From assembly GCA_963920575.1 (NCBI GenBank), contig OY986965.1, positions 4,791,134 to 4,855,133 on the forward strand: a stretch of 64,000 nt of DNA, written 5' to 3'. Of this stretch, positions 11,386 to 25,870 are shown one piece after another. Positions within the stretch are counted from its first letter, which is position 1. Each line of letters opens with the position of its first letter. The notes below the pieces were generated by a model. That model was not told the DNA's origin. It saw only the letters and a program-made list of their open reading frames with translations, and ran no database searches. Position numbers and translations under genes: made by a program. The DNA is from Narthecium ossifragum (lineage: Eukaryota; Streptophyta; Magnoliopsida; Dioscoreales; Nartheciaceae).

Positions 11386-12649
11386 TCCAAGTAAATAAAT
11401 GCCATCTTTAGTTTAATACATATTAGTACTGAAAAATCAATCCTGCAATCATCACATAGTTGATCACATTCTGTTGGTTTTGATATAAAACTTATTTGGT
11501 TAGCATACTGGCGTGAGACGTTGACTATTATCTAGCAAGAGATGATTGAAATAGACCCATCTCTAGGTGCCAACACATTGGAAAACTTGAGAATGAACCA
11601 TCATAGAATAACCCGCATATGACACGGAATCAGAATCAACTTGACATATGTAGAGACGGCAGCAGATTTAAAAACCATAATCTAGACTTGGAGAATCCTA
11701 GCCCTTTGCTGGAGATTTATAAGAAGCACGCTTTAGAGCTCCTTTAGCCAATAAAGGCTTCAAAAGAATAAAAAGAACGGACAAAAATTGGGCAAAAAGA
11801 CTTGCTTGCCGTTAGGTCAGGACACTTGATGAGAAGTTCCGAATACAAAGATTAAAGACCTCAACAAGAAGAACACCAAGCATAAACTAATAGAAACAAA
11901 TTAAAAGGGTAAACACAACCATCAACTAGTCAAGATTGCTCACGCATAAAAAGATTAACAGAGGAGACACAAGCAAATAATACAGCTTGCAGCCATCAAA
12001 GGCTAGAATCAAGAAGCAGCTTAATAAAGTAATCAACGTTTACATGCTACAAGATGTGATTGAATGAGAGAGTAAGGCAACAGGAAAGGAAAGAAGCAAC
12101 TAAAGAACAAGGAAAGTAAATAAGCAATCTTTCAACTAGCACAAGCCCATGTGATATCACAGATCTATCCCAGCAAAGACATAATGCACCTATCGTTACC
12201 AACCAAAACACAGATAAAAAGACTACCTTCTCCGTGGTATCCACGATAACCGTGAAAGGTATAGTGGAAACGGATTGTTTCGAGCAACAGAACATGTACA
12301 CAATCTATTCCTACATCTGTCTGGAGTTCTACTACAGAGCACCAAAATCACGCTCCCCGGAAGATAGCTTCCAGTCACAACTCCCATATTGCTTCTAACA
12401 TAACACATATAAGGGTGGGCTAAAGGTTCGCACAGACAAGAAGAGGATAGGAGGAACAACTTCAGTGACTTAACTCGACTCCTAAAGACGCTATTATAGC
12501 TTCCCTGTTTTTCCTTTCCTCTTCCCACCAGAATGTACCAAATTGCAAGGGAGAATATAATCTTCAAGTTGGTGTGGCGGGAAACAAAGGACCATAGTCA
12601 CATGCTAGAAGTTTTTTCTTCAACCACAGTTCTTTTTTTCCTGAAAACA
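11386..12649. other. intergenic / 3' region of PAT1
   Basis: No supported gene. The last few hundred bases before 12650 are probably the 3' untranslated region of the minus-strand PAT1 gene. Frames of 84 and 114 codons here show no family features. Confidence 0.4.
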
Positions 12650-15600
12650 TTAACCAGGCACTGATTCTGAAGTCAATGGTCCTCTGCTACCTCCATGAGC
12701 ATTAAACCCAGTCACAGGCATGGATCTCTGAGCAAAATCAAGTAACTGTTGCCGCTGGCGCTCATCAGTGTGAGGAAGACTAGCACGTAAGAGCTCCACA
12801 GGCATTTCTCTGCTTATAGCTCTAGTTGCCTCAGATCCAATAATGGCTGTACTCGGTGCCTGCATGAGCAAGGACTGCATTATACTGTCATATTTACTAA
12901 GACAATACTTTGTGAGAAGGCCAAAGAAGGCATCAAAAGATGCCTGCCAAAGTGCTCGATTAGGCATGCTATAGTTGCTTGCAACATGATTGTCGGATAA
13001 AAGGTCTGTTGCTCTCTCTAGAACAGATTTTATGATGATCGAGGCTCCATCACCAGCAGAACTTCCAAGTGGACGAAGTGGTGGCTGTTCCGATGAACAA
13101 ACTACAGCAGCAAGACAGGCACTGATTGCGCTCAAATCCATGCCACGCACACGCGAAGAAACAGTTTTTGCAAGGTTAATGGTAGTGTCTGCTGCACCAG
13201 AATCAGAGGGCAGCCCACCAAATAAAAACCTCAAGTGACGAAAGATGGCCATGCAAACTATACGGATTAGCTCACTGCCAGGGAAAACAAGTTGAAGGTA
13301 GCGTGAAAGAAGCTTTCGGCCCTTTGGAAGAGAGACTAACCGCAGGAAAACGAGATCATCCTTCGGTGCTAACCCAACTGATTGGCCAGCTTTTGCAGAG
13401 CCAAGTGGGTCAACTAGCTGAAGCGATGCTGCAAGCCCTTCCAAGAGGACCTGCCGCCGCCTCCTGAGTTGAGAACCACCATCTTGTGGCTGGCTGAGCT
13501 GCAATAGCCGATCGATATCATCCACATCAAGGAGGAGGCAAAGACCATCCTCGATGGTGATTCTAGCAGCTAACATTGGTTCCTCTTCGAGTGGCTTCAC
13601 AGAAGATGTCTGATCAAGAATCCCATCACCAGATGGAGATGAGTCGACTTCAAGAAGAGGACGAGGCCTCCTAATAGAAGAAAACGAAATTCTCCCAAGA
13701 GCATCAACTTGAAGATATGCATGTGCCTCATTGCTAGAACGAGATCGAGAAGGTAGTTCTCTAACTGAAGATGGGCAGAAATGCTGTTTCAGCCTCGACC
13801 CTCCAGATTTCTTTGCTAAGCAAGCTTGGTGGTAATAATCATCTATATAGGGGTCATTACTGTGAGTTGCTGCATGCTGCATCCTCAAGATGCTTTCTAT
13901 CTCATCAGCAGACATGTACTTTGACCGAAATTGTGGCCATCCACTGTCACTCTTCTGGCTACTTGTATCAGAGCCTTGCTGGGAAAACCGGTGGCTTTGC
14001 CTGCCCCTCTGTGATGATTTTACTCTCTGGTCTCTTAAGTCAGGCATCACAAGCACATTCATCATTGGCGGCGAAGGATGTGGACTGAATAGCTGAGTCT
14101 GCATATGTGAGAAATGTGATAAAGACGGCTGAACTTGGTGCATTCTATTGTGCTGCTGCTGTTGCAAAAGTTGTGGAGAAACTAAACCATTAGGATGATG
14201 AAGTTGGTGCTGTAATCTGTTAGGCATCAAATTGGGATGTTCCCCGAGGAATTGACTAGCTTGGGACAGCCATTGGTTCTGCTGTCTACTATTGATGGGA
14301 AGTCCAGGAGGGCCAAACTGAGACATATTGCCGCCAAAGTGCATACCATGATGTAGTCCTGCCAAATGACGCTGAGAACTAGAGAAAGGAGAGGTGGATG
14401 GTGCTGAGAAAGGTATCTGAAGTCCACCACCAGGCAAAATGTTTGAATGCCTGGACTGATTTGGCGAAGCTGGAGATCTTCCACCTGGTGGAGGATAAGA
14501 AGTAAAAGCTGATTTAGGTACGAGAACTGGCTCACAGGAAATTTGTTGCTGCAGTGGCTGTTGAGGATATGACGATGTTCTATACAATGGTTTCGATTCT
14601 GCCAAATGTGCTGAAGAAGTAAATGGCTGTGACCACCATCTTTTGCCTTCCTGGAAATCATCAGCATCTAATATTTGCTGATCTAGCCAGTTTAAATCTG
14701 CTTCCTGTGCCCAGTCTGTAGTTGAAGAACCTGAAAAAAGAAGGCACAATCGTATGTTAACAATAGGACTAGGGCTACTACATTTTGGAGGGACGTTGGA
14801 AGTCCAATCAACTTGTGTCATGAACATATCAGAACTCTGGAATCTTCTTTTATCTAATTATTTAAGTATTACTTAAATGCTGAAACATGGCTTAATTCCA
14901 AAACACACATTGTTCTTTAAGTGATAAATTAAATCTAATGAGCTACTCATTTTATGACTTAAATGCATGACTTGCATCTTCAAAGTACGTGGTCTAACAG
15001 TTTCATTGAAGCATTACATTCAAACTGTTGTTTAAATATAAATTGAGGCAATATCGGGAAAAAAAAAATGCACTGTGTTCAATCGGCAAATCCAATGACA
15101 AAAAAAGACTAGAAAATAATGAATCACACTGCACATGGAGGAAAATAAATTACTGTGTTCAATCTGCAAATCCAATGATATAAAAAGACTAGAGAAATAA
15201 AGAATTGCACTGCACATGGAGGACATCTAGAAGCACTCTATCTAAACAACAATAAGACCCCAAACGACACAAGTTAAATCTTACAACACCACATAAAAGG
15301 AATGTGAATCATCAGAGTGTGCAGCAACTGAATTTTGCACCTGGCAATTCATCTTAGAAGCTGCCTTTATCCTTGAAACTGACATTTAACTAATTAGTCT
15401 CTCGTGCATTCAGGGATACCAACACATTGTTACCATTGCCGCTAACCTGACAAGCTACAGTACTGCCTCTTTCAAGTGTCATGGTTCAAGAAAATGTCAC
15501 TATCAAAAGGCTAAACTAGTTAAAACAAACTGAATTTTTTTAAGTCTTGCTTGACGACACATTAGCTGATTGCCTCTCTATGAGACAACCTATCATTAGA

Positions 15601-18600
15601 AAGAGTCAATTTGTTTGGGCCAGCATATAAACTTTTCTTTGCTGCTTTTCCCATTTAAAGGTTTCATCTGTGCAAGAAATACTTATTTACTAGAAAGAAG
15701 CATTAATATTTTAAATTAGACTTGATATGCTCTAAATTTGAACACAACGCTGTGTAAAGAAATTCAATTTTAATTAATATTTAAGTATGTGAACATCATA
15801 CTTTCATACTATACACATCACAAGAACGGTTTGCAGCTATATGGTACATTTACAGTAAGATTTGTTATTTTATGGAACTTCATGCATAAGGGTCATCAAT
15901 TGAAGCTAATAAGTACCTTCTTAGAGTAAGAATTACAATTATGGAACTTCATGCATATGGATCTGAAATTGAATAGACTAAGTACCTTCCTAGAGTTTGT
16001 TGACAACGATAATGACATCATTACCAACCAAAATATTACACATACACAGAACAAAACAAAAAAAGGAGAGGTCCCGCCATTGTATAACTTGTGGTCTACT
16101 GAACTTGGATCCAACCAGTAAAGAATTGCCGCTTCCCACCTCTTCAGTTTAACCAAAGTATAATGATCAATTACACAACCGGCCATGATCCCCAATGTTA
16201 AAGCTAGTTAAAGCTTCACTAGCATCATGTGCCACTATTCTCCTGAAGCACAGATATCCACGATGGCCCTCACAGTGCTATTTCTGATTGTTGAAGAAAA
16301 CTACTAGCTAAACATGAAGATAGCTTCTTCGGGACATGACAACTATAAAGAACATCCGTTAACAACTTGGTTTCACTCTCATCGTCCAGGATCTACTACA
16401 TATATAATAGGAATGGCAATTGGTTCACTTTCCTGAATCTTTCCCCTACCCCTTTAGGCCTCAAGAATTATTTGAGAAAAATGCTTCATTCCCATGCTTT
16501 GCTGTTTGTCAGGCATTAGGACAATAGCAAACCTTTTAAAGTACTTCAATATTTGCTAGCAACAGTACTTGTCAGTTGTCACCATGACATACCACAACTT
16601 ACATGGGTTTTGTTCTGAGCGAGTATTAAGGTCCTGAGGACATTAAGATGTCTAACCCCAAAGAGTTGGCAAAGAATCATGCCAATATCGCAGAATACAA
16701 CATAAAGCATATCTCAGATTAAACTACACCTTCCTTCAATTTTCTAACCCTTCATCATCTTTTGCTTTTTTCAAGTGTCAGGATATTGGTGGACATTAAC
16801 ACAGATTTCTTGAAACAATTCACAAGAGAATTTATGACAATCCCAGCAGAATACAATGTAAAGCGTTTCTATCTTTAAGGTACACCTACACCATTCCTAC
16901 AATTTTTGCCCCCATGCCTTGTATATCTACATGCAAAATCCCATGTAGCACTAAGCATTCTCTTGCTCCTCAAAGCTTTTTCCATTACTGAGTGATTTTA
17001 TATTACGATCGTCACCAATAAAAACCCTGCTCATAACTTAACCAAAAAAGGCAAGAAATGTCTACACTATTCTTCACGTATAATGAATTACTTGGATTCA
17101 GCACCAAACTAGGAGGCATGGAGGAGAAAACTGAAATACATGCATCTAAAACAGAAAGTGCACATAACATGTCTCATATCAGCAAAGCAAAGTTTTCATC
17201 TATCAATAAATAGGAAGTAATTCCGCTCACTTTCTCTTGAGAAAGATCCTCTATCGCCAATAACTCCTATGCTCCTCGGTTCACTAACAGCCCTGTTCAA
17301 CTGAGAAAAATAGTGACAATAACTGTCTATCAGGACATCGGTAGTTGCTGACTATGGCATACATAAGATAGGTGTAAACAAGAAGCACACTGAAATGAAA
17401 ATCCTTTGTTAAATCTTGGCACAATTAAAACAAAAGGAAGATAAAAATACAGAAGCAAAAGAACTTGCAACCTGCAAACAGTAGTAAGAAGATCCACTAA
17501 CGTCTCAACTAACCATATCCAGGTAATTGGTGCCAGTTAAACTCCACAAAACAGACTACCACAGTGATATGTTTTTGGATAATTGCAATTTCTTCTACTT
17601 TTTTAGTACTAAGCCGGCAACAAGTATGCTTTCTATTCCAACCAGGTTTAGACGGGCAAGACCTCTGTATCGTAATTTTGAGGTGTGAGTGCTTCATGAA
17701 TCATATTAACATTCTAGACTGGTTTGAAATCCAGTAAGGTGCAATGCTTCCAATAACCTCTAATACGTGAATTTCTTCAACACCAATTTCCAAAAATCCC
17801 TCCAAAAGCTGCCAGTGTCCAAACTTCTTCCCTTAGCAAAATTGGTCTGAAATGCACCCTTGACCAGAATAATGAAACAAACCCATTCTGAAAAATTGCA
17901 ACTCTTCATGAGTCGTCCACCATTGCTAACAATAAGAAGCTAGATGTAACAAAAGGGAAATGTTTAACAGATACTCATAGTTTCCTGTGAAACTCAAACG
18001 CAGGGTGTTGACAAGAGCTATTAAAGACTAAACATGATTTAGTTCAGCCATGCAAACAAGCAGTTCGTGATTTACATATACCTTTACTGGAATCTAAGAT
18101 AATTAAACCTTGATGACTAGCCAAGCATTGACACTAAAAAGCAGGACCATAAAATTCTTGAACGAGAGAAAACATTCTTATGTTAGAGAACGAGATCAAA
18201 AGTTATCTCGCACTTGCAGAAAGCACATCCAATACCAACATAAGAAGCAAACGGAAAATCAATCTCGATACTATATCTTGACTAAGTTAGAACAAAGTGA
18301 TTGTAAAAAGGGAGCTAACCTTTGAGAAAGTGCTTGCAAGGTCATCGATATCAGATAAAGACCCTAAACCTTCAGACTGAAACATCAATAAAATATGTTA
18401 GTTATAATCTCATCAAACCAAGCCTCTAACCATGAATATCTATAAAATAAGAAAAATTCAAGATTCCAATGATTCAGAGGTAACAATGAAACAAGAAGGC
18501 TTGTGTACTAGGTAAGAAAAAAACTAGTAATCACATGTTTGCGTAAAGAAACTAAAGCAATATATAATCATCACATGTTATATGGGTTTATAAGCTAAAA

Positions 18601-21600
18601 TGAAGGAATATCTATCATGTAAAGAAAGTCTCTAACAACAATAGTAATAACAAAAGGCTAAAGCACTGAGATTCCATGAAAAGGCTAAAAAATAAAGATT
18701 GTAGCATATGAAAAGGAAAAAGGAGATTAGCAAGTGAATAGCATGTGCCCACTACTGTTTGAGAGATGCTGAATCTTCCCTGCTAATTTTCTTTCTTGTC
18801 CCTACAAATTATGAATAGCACGCCCTTAAAGTACAAGGACATTACACAGCCTGCTGAAGACCACTTCTTCATCATAACCTCGCCTGTCGACATAGGAGTG
18901 TTCTTGATCTAGATTTCACAGAAAATATGCAATATAACTCCAAAAATCCATCCGTATAGCTGCACCACTTAACAAAGGATCACGTTACCAAATTTCACGT
19001 GTAGCACATCCCCTTTATTTACATGAGACATCTTTCGAAAACAGTCAAACTTACTGTCTCTCACCAACTAAGCGTTGATGCAACTAACCTCAAAGTGGGA
19101 ATAGATTAGCAACTAGTTGAATAACTTGGCAAAGATAAACAAACCGCCAAAACTTCCAACCACTAAAAGGAATATTGGATTCAAAAATAAAGATTTAGCT
19201 TGGTCTATTGGCGAGAGGTAGTGAATCGGTAATGTGCAAGGAGAAATTGGTACAAGAAGCCTGCAAATTCCATTTTCACCCTTCTGTCATTAGTTTGAGG
19301 AATCACAAAATCCAGATTTCCTACTCAACCTACAACTTCCATTTGCTTGATATTTCTCTTTCTCTTTATTCATAACACTAGCATTTGAAATAGTTTCAAA
19401 TTGCTCTTCCGGTGTACTCATCTAGCTTCAGAAAGTAACTTCCAGTTATATATTCTTCTTACAGAACTCAGCTATATCCATAATGCATAACGGTATCTGA
19501 AGATATTCCAATAATATAAAATGAAGAGAAACTTTAAAGTAGTAATAACAAGAAAGCACATTGCAATTCTTCTAGGGTATGATCTTAACATATCATGGCA
19601 CATATAAGTCACATAAAATATGTTTCTACAGATGTCTATGTGACACCTATGAGCCTAGTATGTGTTCAAGTCAAACCATACCCATATGCGGGGGCATAAG
19701 CAGCTACGCAGAGCTATTCTAGAACATTGAATCGAAATTATGAACCTTGGATTGTTTTACATGCAATTAGGAATGTTTATGAGGATGTATATGCTAAAAA
19801 ACGCCAAGTCAATACCAAATAATGGACAACTAAATAGATGCTAAGAAATCCTCAAGACCCTCGGTTCAATTTGGTAAGTCATTAATGGGATGACATGCCA
19901 GTCCTTCCGTGAACAACCAATGATGTTTGTGAGGCAAACTCAAGGAAACTGAATAGTATCCAAATTTTACAACCTCTGGTCAGAACTCATTGTTGATGCT
20001 CCAAAACTTGTAGTCTTGTACTACATTGCAGATGCATTCAGAGCTACAATGTGGGCAGTTATGATGACGAACAAATAGCTGCGCTTTTAACACAACATCA
20101 GACAATCATAGGACAAACTAAAAGGCTTGGATTTGAATTAGAATGGCCTGGTAACTCAGTCATAAGCAAATACAAGTATCATTCCTAATATGTCTAGCCT
20201 AATCTTGGTAATTTTCCATCACCAAAGTAAAATGAATTTGGAAGTTGAACCACCCAACCATATGCTACAATCGCATCAACTGTAAGCACGAAGCGACTGC
20301 AGCCACTAAGTACTTATCTATCAAGTTATATCCTCGAGCAGCACATGAGGAGTGACTTTGATGTCATAATTGGTGTAATGAAAATTACTAATGATTTGAG
20401 GCATAACCAACAATCTGCCAATGCCGAGTATAAAAAGCATATCCAGATTAAGTATAAAACACTCTACACATCAGAGCCTAAGCTAAAGAAACCATCTGAA
20501 ATAGTCCCAAACAATATGTTAAGATTCCAAATTAATTCTATTATGAACCACAAATCATCACAAGATCTGCACATCTAAAAAGATGATTCAAGATCGATAT
20601 GATTGTCAAATACTATTTCACCTTGACCCAACAGGCATGTGCGGTGCAAATTAAGTATCCCCTGACTTATGCAAGTTTCCAATTTCAGTGAAATGAGGAG
20701 GATACGAGATACAATGAAAGAATTCCTCCTAATTGCAATTTGTCAAGCATGCCTCAAAAGAAGTAATAGACATATGCCTATAGCTGGCTGCCTATCCTAA
20801 TTGCACCTACATGGGACCTTCATTTCCTTATTTTCCTACACACACCACATGGTCTTACAGTAGTACATTCATGGAAGCAAGCGCATCTAACTTAGACTAG
20901 GTACAGCATCAAAAGATATCAATGACGAATACATGGAGAAGATGATGAAAGGTGACTAGACTCTCAACATGTTGTGCATGTCAGATAGACTTTTCCTTTC
21001 CTTTGAATAAAGTGGAAGAAACGTTGAGAGGAATGCTTTCCTACTTCATCTGGACTGCGATGAAACAGAGAGCAATGAACGAAGAGGACACAGATGGCAT
21101 AATTGACACGCAGAAAGCACAAAGCAAATAAGAAGTTCAAATAACCATCACCAACTCAAACAACCTGTGACAATAGTTCCTGAGATAGAGAATGTAAAAA
21201 TCGAACGATAGATACTACAGACTGCTTCGAGAAGGTTGCCCCAATGTTACTAAAAATGCAAACATTATCACAGCATACTTAATGAGCTATACACCAGAAT
21301 CCAAATGAGAGAGAATTAATCACGTCAAATCAAGGAAAATCCTCTTGAGGAACCTAAAATTGCAGGAGTGTATGTCTTATCCACGAACCAATTAGTAAGA
21401 AATAACTCCATACAAGGTAACGTTAGCCTAACAGGGCACTAGAGGCTAGTAGAACTGTAGAAATATTATAACCAAAACACATCCTCACAAGGTCTAAATT
21501 TAGAAGGCATACACAAAATTAACTGAATAAAGAAAGCTCATGAAATGAGTCTCAAGGCAGTGGCACTGAATATGAGCCCTAAGAGAAGAAACATATGGAA

Positions 21601-22403
21601 GAAGGAACAATTAACCCTAGTTCAAGTAAGATTAGGCATGTATGGACAGACATGAACTCTCCTAGCCAATGACCACAACGATGACTGATCGAGGAACAGA
21701 AATAACTTCATGATACTAGAAGATAGTCATCTCCTCTTTATGAACAGAAATAACTTATAATCGAGGAACAGAAATAACTTCATGAACAGATACAATTTCT
21801 ACCTCTCTGAAGACTACAAAAAACGGCATTCAGTATAATCTATCTTGCAGCAAAAGAATATCACCTCCTCTTTATTCCCAAGGGAAGATAACGTGTATTC
21901 CTCGTCATTGATCCCAATGAACCCGTCATCACCACCACCATCGCCCTCCTCTTCTAGCCCCCCTAACTCAACTTCCTCCGCGATATCCTTACCAAAAAAT
22001 TTATACTGTGAAGCATCGAATCGAAGGCCACCTGCACACAAGAACGGCACAAGATTACGCCTCCATGAACAACCAAATCCCTATATAACTCTCGAAAATC
22101 AAAACATATTACAAAATAATTTCGCCGAAAAGCCAACTATTCATCCCAATCTAACAGTAAAAACCCAAGAAAAACATCCAAATTCCCACCCCAAACGCAC
22201 TAGAACGCTAGATCTGCATCCGAATTCCGAAAAGAAAAAAAAAATCAAGAACAAAAGATACCCACAAAAATAAAATAAAAAATAAAAAATCCAACCAAGG
22301 TTAACACTTCACCTCGAGCCCCATCTCCCAACACGATGAACTCCTCATCCGTGCTGGGGTTCTCAGAGACCCCACCCGCCTCCCCATCACCAAGCCCACC
22401 CAT
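12650..22403 (-). CDS. PAT1: protein PAT1 homolog (mRNA decapping activator)
   Basis: Five exons on the minus strand: 22403-22313, 22031-21865, 18376-18320, 17300-17231 and 14730-12650. All borders are GT/AG and phases agree; the product is 821 aa, close to Arabidopsis PAT1. The N-terminus carries the family motif FDASQYKFFGKD then EEVELGGLEEE (exon 2), and LSDIDDLASTFSKLN spans exons 3-4. Residues about 130-395 are Gln/Pro/Ser-rich and low complexity. The PAT1 C-terminal domain begins near residue 398 (SKYMSADEIESILRMQ) and includes SNDPYIDDYYHQACLAKK, SSIRRPRPLLEV, LPKGRKLLSRYLQL and RIVCMAIFRHLRFLFG. PAT1 links the LSM1-7 ring with decapping enzymes in processing bodies and promotes decay of deadenylated mRNA. 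The ATG at 22403 gives an in-frame first exon that joins exon 2 correctly. No break seen. Confidence 0.93.
15069..15230. repeat. ~85-bp tandem duplication in PAT1 intron 4
   Basis: Two copies begin with ACTGTGTTCAATC(G/T)GCAAATCC and end with CACTGCACATGGAGGA. A second short duplication (TATGGAACTTCATGCATA, then TAAGTACCTTC) sits at 15870-15992 in the same intron. Confidence 0.8.
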
Positions 22404-23560
22404 CTCCCCGCCAACACTAAAACCCTAGAACCAGAGACCCCTCTAAGAGACCACCACTAGTGGAGAACAACTACAGATACACCAGCAACAGCTGGGCTCC
22501 CCCATAGCTGAGATCTGAGATGCGAAACTAGGAAGAATTCTCTCCAAAAATATATATATTCGAGTAGCTTTGGGGTTGGAGTCTCTCCTTTTCTTGGTTT
22601 CTTCCACTCCTCTCTCTCTCTAGGTTTTTCACTCTTTTTTGAGGGTTGTGGAGTAATATAAGTCTTCTCGTGGTGTGATATTATGGTGTTTTGCGGGTAC
22701 TTTTTTGCTTAATTGGAGAGGACTGAGTTGGGGAAAAGGTGTGAACGGATGGATCTTTGTGAAAAGTTTAAGAGGTGGTTTTAAAAACTAAAAAGCGTGT
22801 GGAGCTGCATGAGGGATATTCCTTAACCAAATAATTGGAGATGGGGAATATTTGATGCAGTGAGAGAGTATAAAATGAAATAAGCTATTTCGAATTAAAG
22901 GAATTTTATGCATATGTTTATTTTTAAATTTTTTTGACATATATTTGAAGTTATTTTTTTTATTTGAGATTGTTGAAAAGGTTCTTGGAATTATGGCGGA
23001 GTGAGAATTTTTTTTGGGAATACATTACATATAAAATGGTGGTTTTTATTCAAGAGCACTTTTGTCATCATGGAGAAAAATGCATTTATTTTTTTAGGCC
23101 AAATGATTATTATACATTTTTTTGTCTGTGAATTTTACAATATAGCTGAATTTTTTTGATAGACCATGTTTACTATTTGGATTTTCAAACCTAATATAAC
23201 CCCATTGTCTAGCTTTTGTGACCTATTGTTAAGTTTTCCTCCTTTAAATCTTGATGTAACTTATGTATATCAGAGTGTCAATTTAGGCGCATTAGAGTGA
23301 GATATTCTTTCATCTCTTCAAAAGAAAGAAAAAGAAATATTGGAACAAAAAGAACACATTTTTCAATTTCTATTTTTTGTTTATACGCATGAAAAGCTTG
23401 TCTGACTTATAGAAAAAATAGAGAATCGTCGATAACACCACTTTAACGAAAATTATCATAAAAAAACCTCATTAGTTTAGTTTTTAAAGTGAAAACCCCA
23501 TTTGTTGATCATCCTAATTAGTTATTAATGTTAGATGACAAAAATACCCTTATATGATCT
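22404..23560. other. upstream region of PAT1, then AT-rich intergenic sequence
   Basis: 22404-22650 is C/T-rich on the minus sense and probably holds the PAT1 leader and promoter. Beyond it the sequence is AT-rich with no gene. Confidence 0.4.
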
Positions 23561-25870
23561 ATCAAAAGATTGATTGATTAGATCACCTTGTTCGCCGGCG
23601 AGGAAAGCTCTTCGGAGCGGGGGACCAGTGCATTTGCGTTCGTGGAGATTTCAGGAATTGATCCACCGGCTCCGATCGTGTAATAGGGCTCCGAGATGGC
23701 CGGATCCGAAGGAGGCCGCACGGTGGTTTTTGGGTGGAGTTGATCGGCGGCGGAGGAGGTGTTTGCGAGGGGTGGAGAATGTCAGAAGTGTGTAGAGGAG
23801 AAGATTTAGTGAGTTTAGAGGTGGTTTGGAGGTGTTGATATGGTCGGAGTGGCCGTGATGGACGGTGGTCGGCGGTGGGTTGATGCTGGCATCGGAGAGG
23901 AGGGCAATAGAGGTTGTTGAGTTCGAGAATGGAGTGGGGGAGATGATAGGAGTAGTTTTCGGGTGATTTTAGGTTTTTCGGTGGCGGGAGGGCGGCAGAA
24001 GGCGAGATGGTCGGAGCGGCTCGGGGTCGAGCCGATCAAAGCTGCAAACAAGCTGGGACGATGAAGTCCTAGCTTGTGGGTGAGCTGAGCCGAGCCGAGC
24101 CGGCTTAGGAAGAGAGAGAAATCAAGGGGGAAATCGGGAATATTAGAAGAAAAAAATCCGAGGAATAAGGAAAATTTTTTGGAGATAATTAAGGAAAAAT
24201 GAGAAAAATATGAGAATAAAATATGAGAAGTGAATTCATTAATTTGATATCTTGACTCAGTTCATTGCTCCGAAGTGATACGATGAGGACCCGATTTGAG
24301 ACAGAGAGAGAAAATTAATGGAAAATGTAGGGGAAAATGGAAAAATGGAAAAAAAAAAATTAAAGGCGATCCACCTCAGCGAGCCGACCCAATCAGAAAT
24401 GTATTTATAAAAATGGAAATGCATTTGAAAAGCTGAAAATACATTTAAAAAGCTGAAAATAGAGTTAAAAAGATAGAAATAAAGTTAAAAAGATGAAAAA
24501 AAATTGAAAAAGATGAAAATGAATTTAAAAAGATGAAAATGAATTTAGAAAGATGAAAATGAATAAAAAACGATGAAAATGCAGGAAAGATGAAAATGAA
24601 TTTAAAAAGATGAAAATGCATGTAAAAAGATGATAATGAATTAAAAAAAGGATGAAAATACATTTAAAAGATGAAAATGCATTTAAGATGGAAATGAGTT
24701 TAAAAAGATGAAAATGAATTCAAAAAGATGAAAATGATTTTTGAAAGATGAAAATAACTTTAGAAAGATGAAATGATTTTTGAAAGATGAAAATGATTTT
24801 AGATGAAAATGCAGTTAAAAAGATAAAAATGAATTTAGAAAAATAAAATGAATTTAGAAAGTTGAAAATGAATTTCAAAATATGAAAATGAATTCAGAAA
24901 AATGAAAATGAATTTTCAAATGTAAAAATAGAGTTAAAAATATGAAAATGCATTTTTGTCAATTTTAGATGGTCAATTTTCTAAGTTTTATGTATAATTT
25001 TGATGCGTAAATTTTATTTTGATAAAAAAAAATTCACCGCTCTGGCTTTCAACTAGGATCTGGGTTCAGGTCTGGATTGCTGGATTTGGGTCTGATTGGA
25101 TTGAGATGTGACTGAGCTTAATGAATTGAATCAAGGCTTGGATCAATGAGGACTGGATCAATCCGATCCAGACTCAATCGGATCAGGTGGGAGCCGGGTC
25201 AGGCCCCAAGTGACTCTGCCTGGCTGAACCAACTCACAGGAGGGTGGTTGATCGGGGAAGAAAACCCCGAGCGACGACGGTAGCAGAAGGGTCGCGAGGC
25301 GGTTGGGATGCCGGATTGGGGATCGGATGGCGATTTGGACGTCGGAGATGGTGGCGTTGGGAGGTGGCGGCACCGGATATGAGAGGAGGAGCTCGTGTGG
25401 GGGGTTTCGCCATCAAGGAGAGGCGCGGAGGGAGTGGACAACGTCGGGTGAGGTTGCGGCGGTGTCGGAGAGGAGCTGGGGAGGGAAGGGGAGGGGAGAA
25501 AGAGCTCGGACGGCGATGGATCTCGTGGACGAGGTTGGGTGGGCTTGGGGAGCGGCACTGAGCGTCTTTGGACGGAGCGAAGCCATCGGGAGGCGTTGGA
25601 TCTGAGGGGAACGGAGAAGATGGAGGTTGCGGCGAGGCCAGAGCCGGCGGTGGCGGCGTCAGGTTGCAGCAGGGGACGACGCGGGGCGTTGGATCTCATC
25701 GGAAGTACGCCGGGGAAGGAGACGCGGGGTCACGGTGCTCGGATCCGAGGTCGGGAGGGTTGTCGCAGGGGAGATCGCCGGGGAAGGGCGGGGTTGCCGG
25801 AGTGGGTGGGCGGCGGAGAAGGTGAGGGATGTCTTGCCGAGGAGAGAGGAGAGAGAAAATGTTGGAGTAA
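23561..25870. other. G-rich island in two blocks around an A-rich minisatellite
   Basis: Blocks 23570-24110 and 25160-25860 are rich in G on the plus strand (GGCGG, GGAG, GGGGA runs) and differ sharply from the AT-rich surroundings. Overlapping open frames in several phases (up to 166 codons) are low complexity (Arg/Gly or Pro/Ser) and look like by-products of base composition. Flanks contain AAAACCCCA and AAAAATACCC words in opposite orientation (about 23490-23560 and 25890-25960). This would suit a MULE or Pack-MULE, but no clean inverted repeat could be drawn. Confidence 0.4.
24398..24960. repeat. minisatellite, unit ~18-20 bp
   Basis: About 28 imperfect units of the type AAAGATGAAAATGAATTTA run head to tail, with variants in the last third. 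Confidence 0.9.

Noticed and set aside
14227..14667. 146-codon minus frame
   Set aside because: Shadow frame of PAT1 exon 5; the other frame carries the conserved protein.
21845..22273. 142-codon plus frame
   Set aside because: Antisense to PAT1 exon 2 and its intron; low complexity.
25199..25699. 166-codon minus frame and several overlapping plus frames in the G-rich island
   Set aside because: Long frames are expected in GC-rich DNA; products are Pro/Ser or Arg/Gly repeats with no domain.
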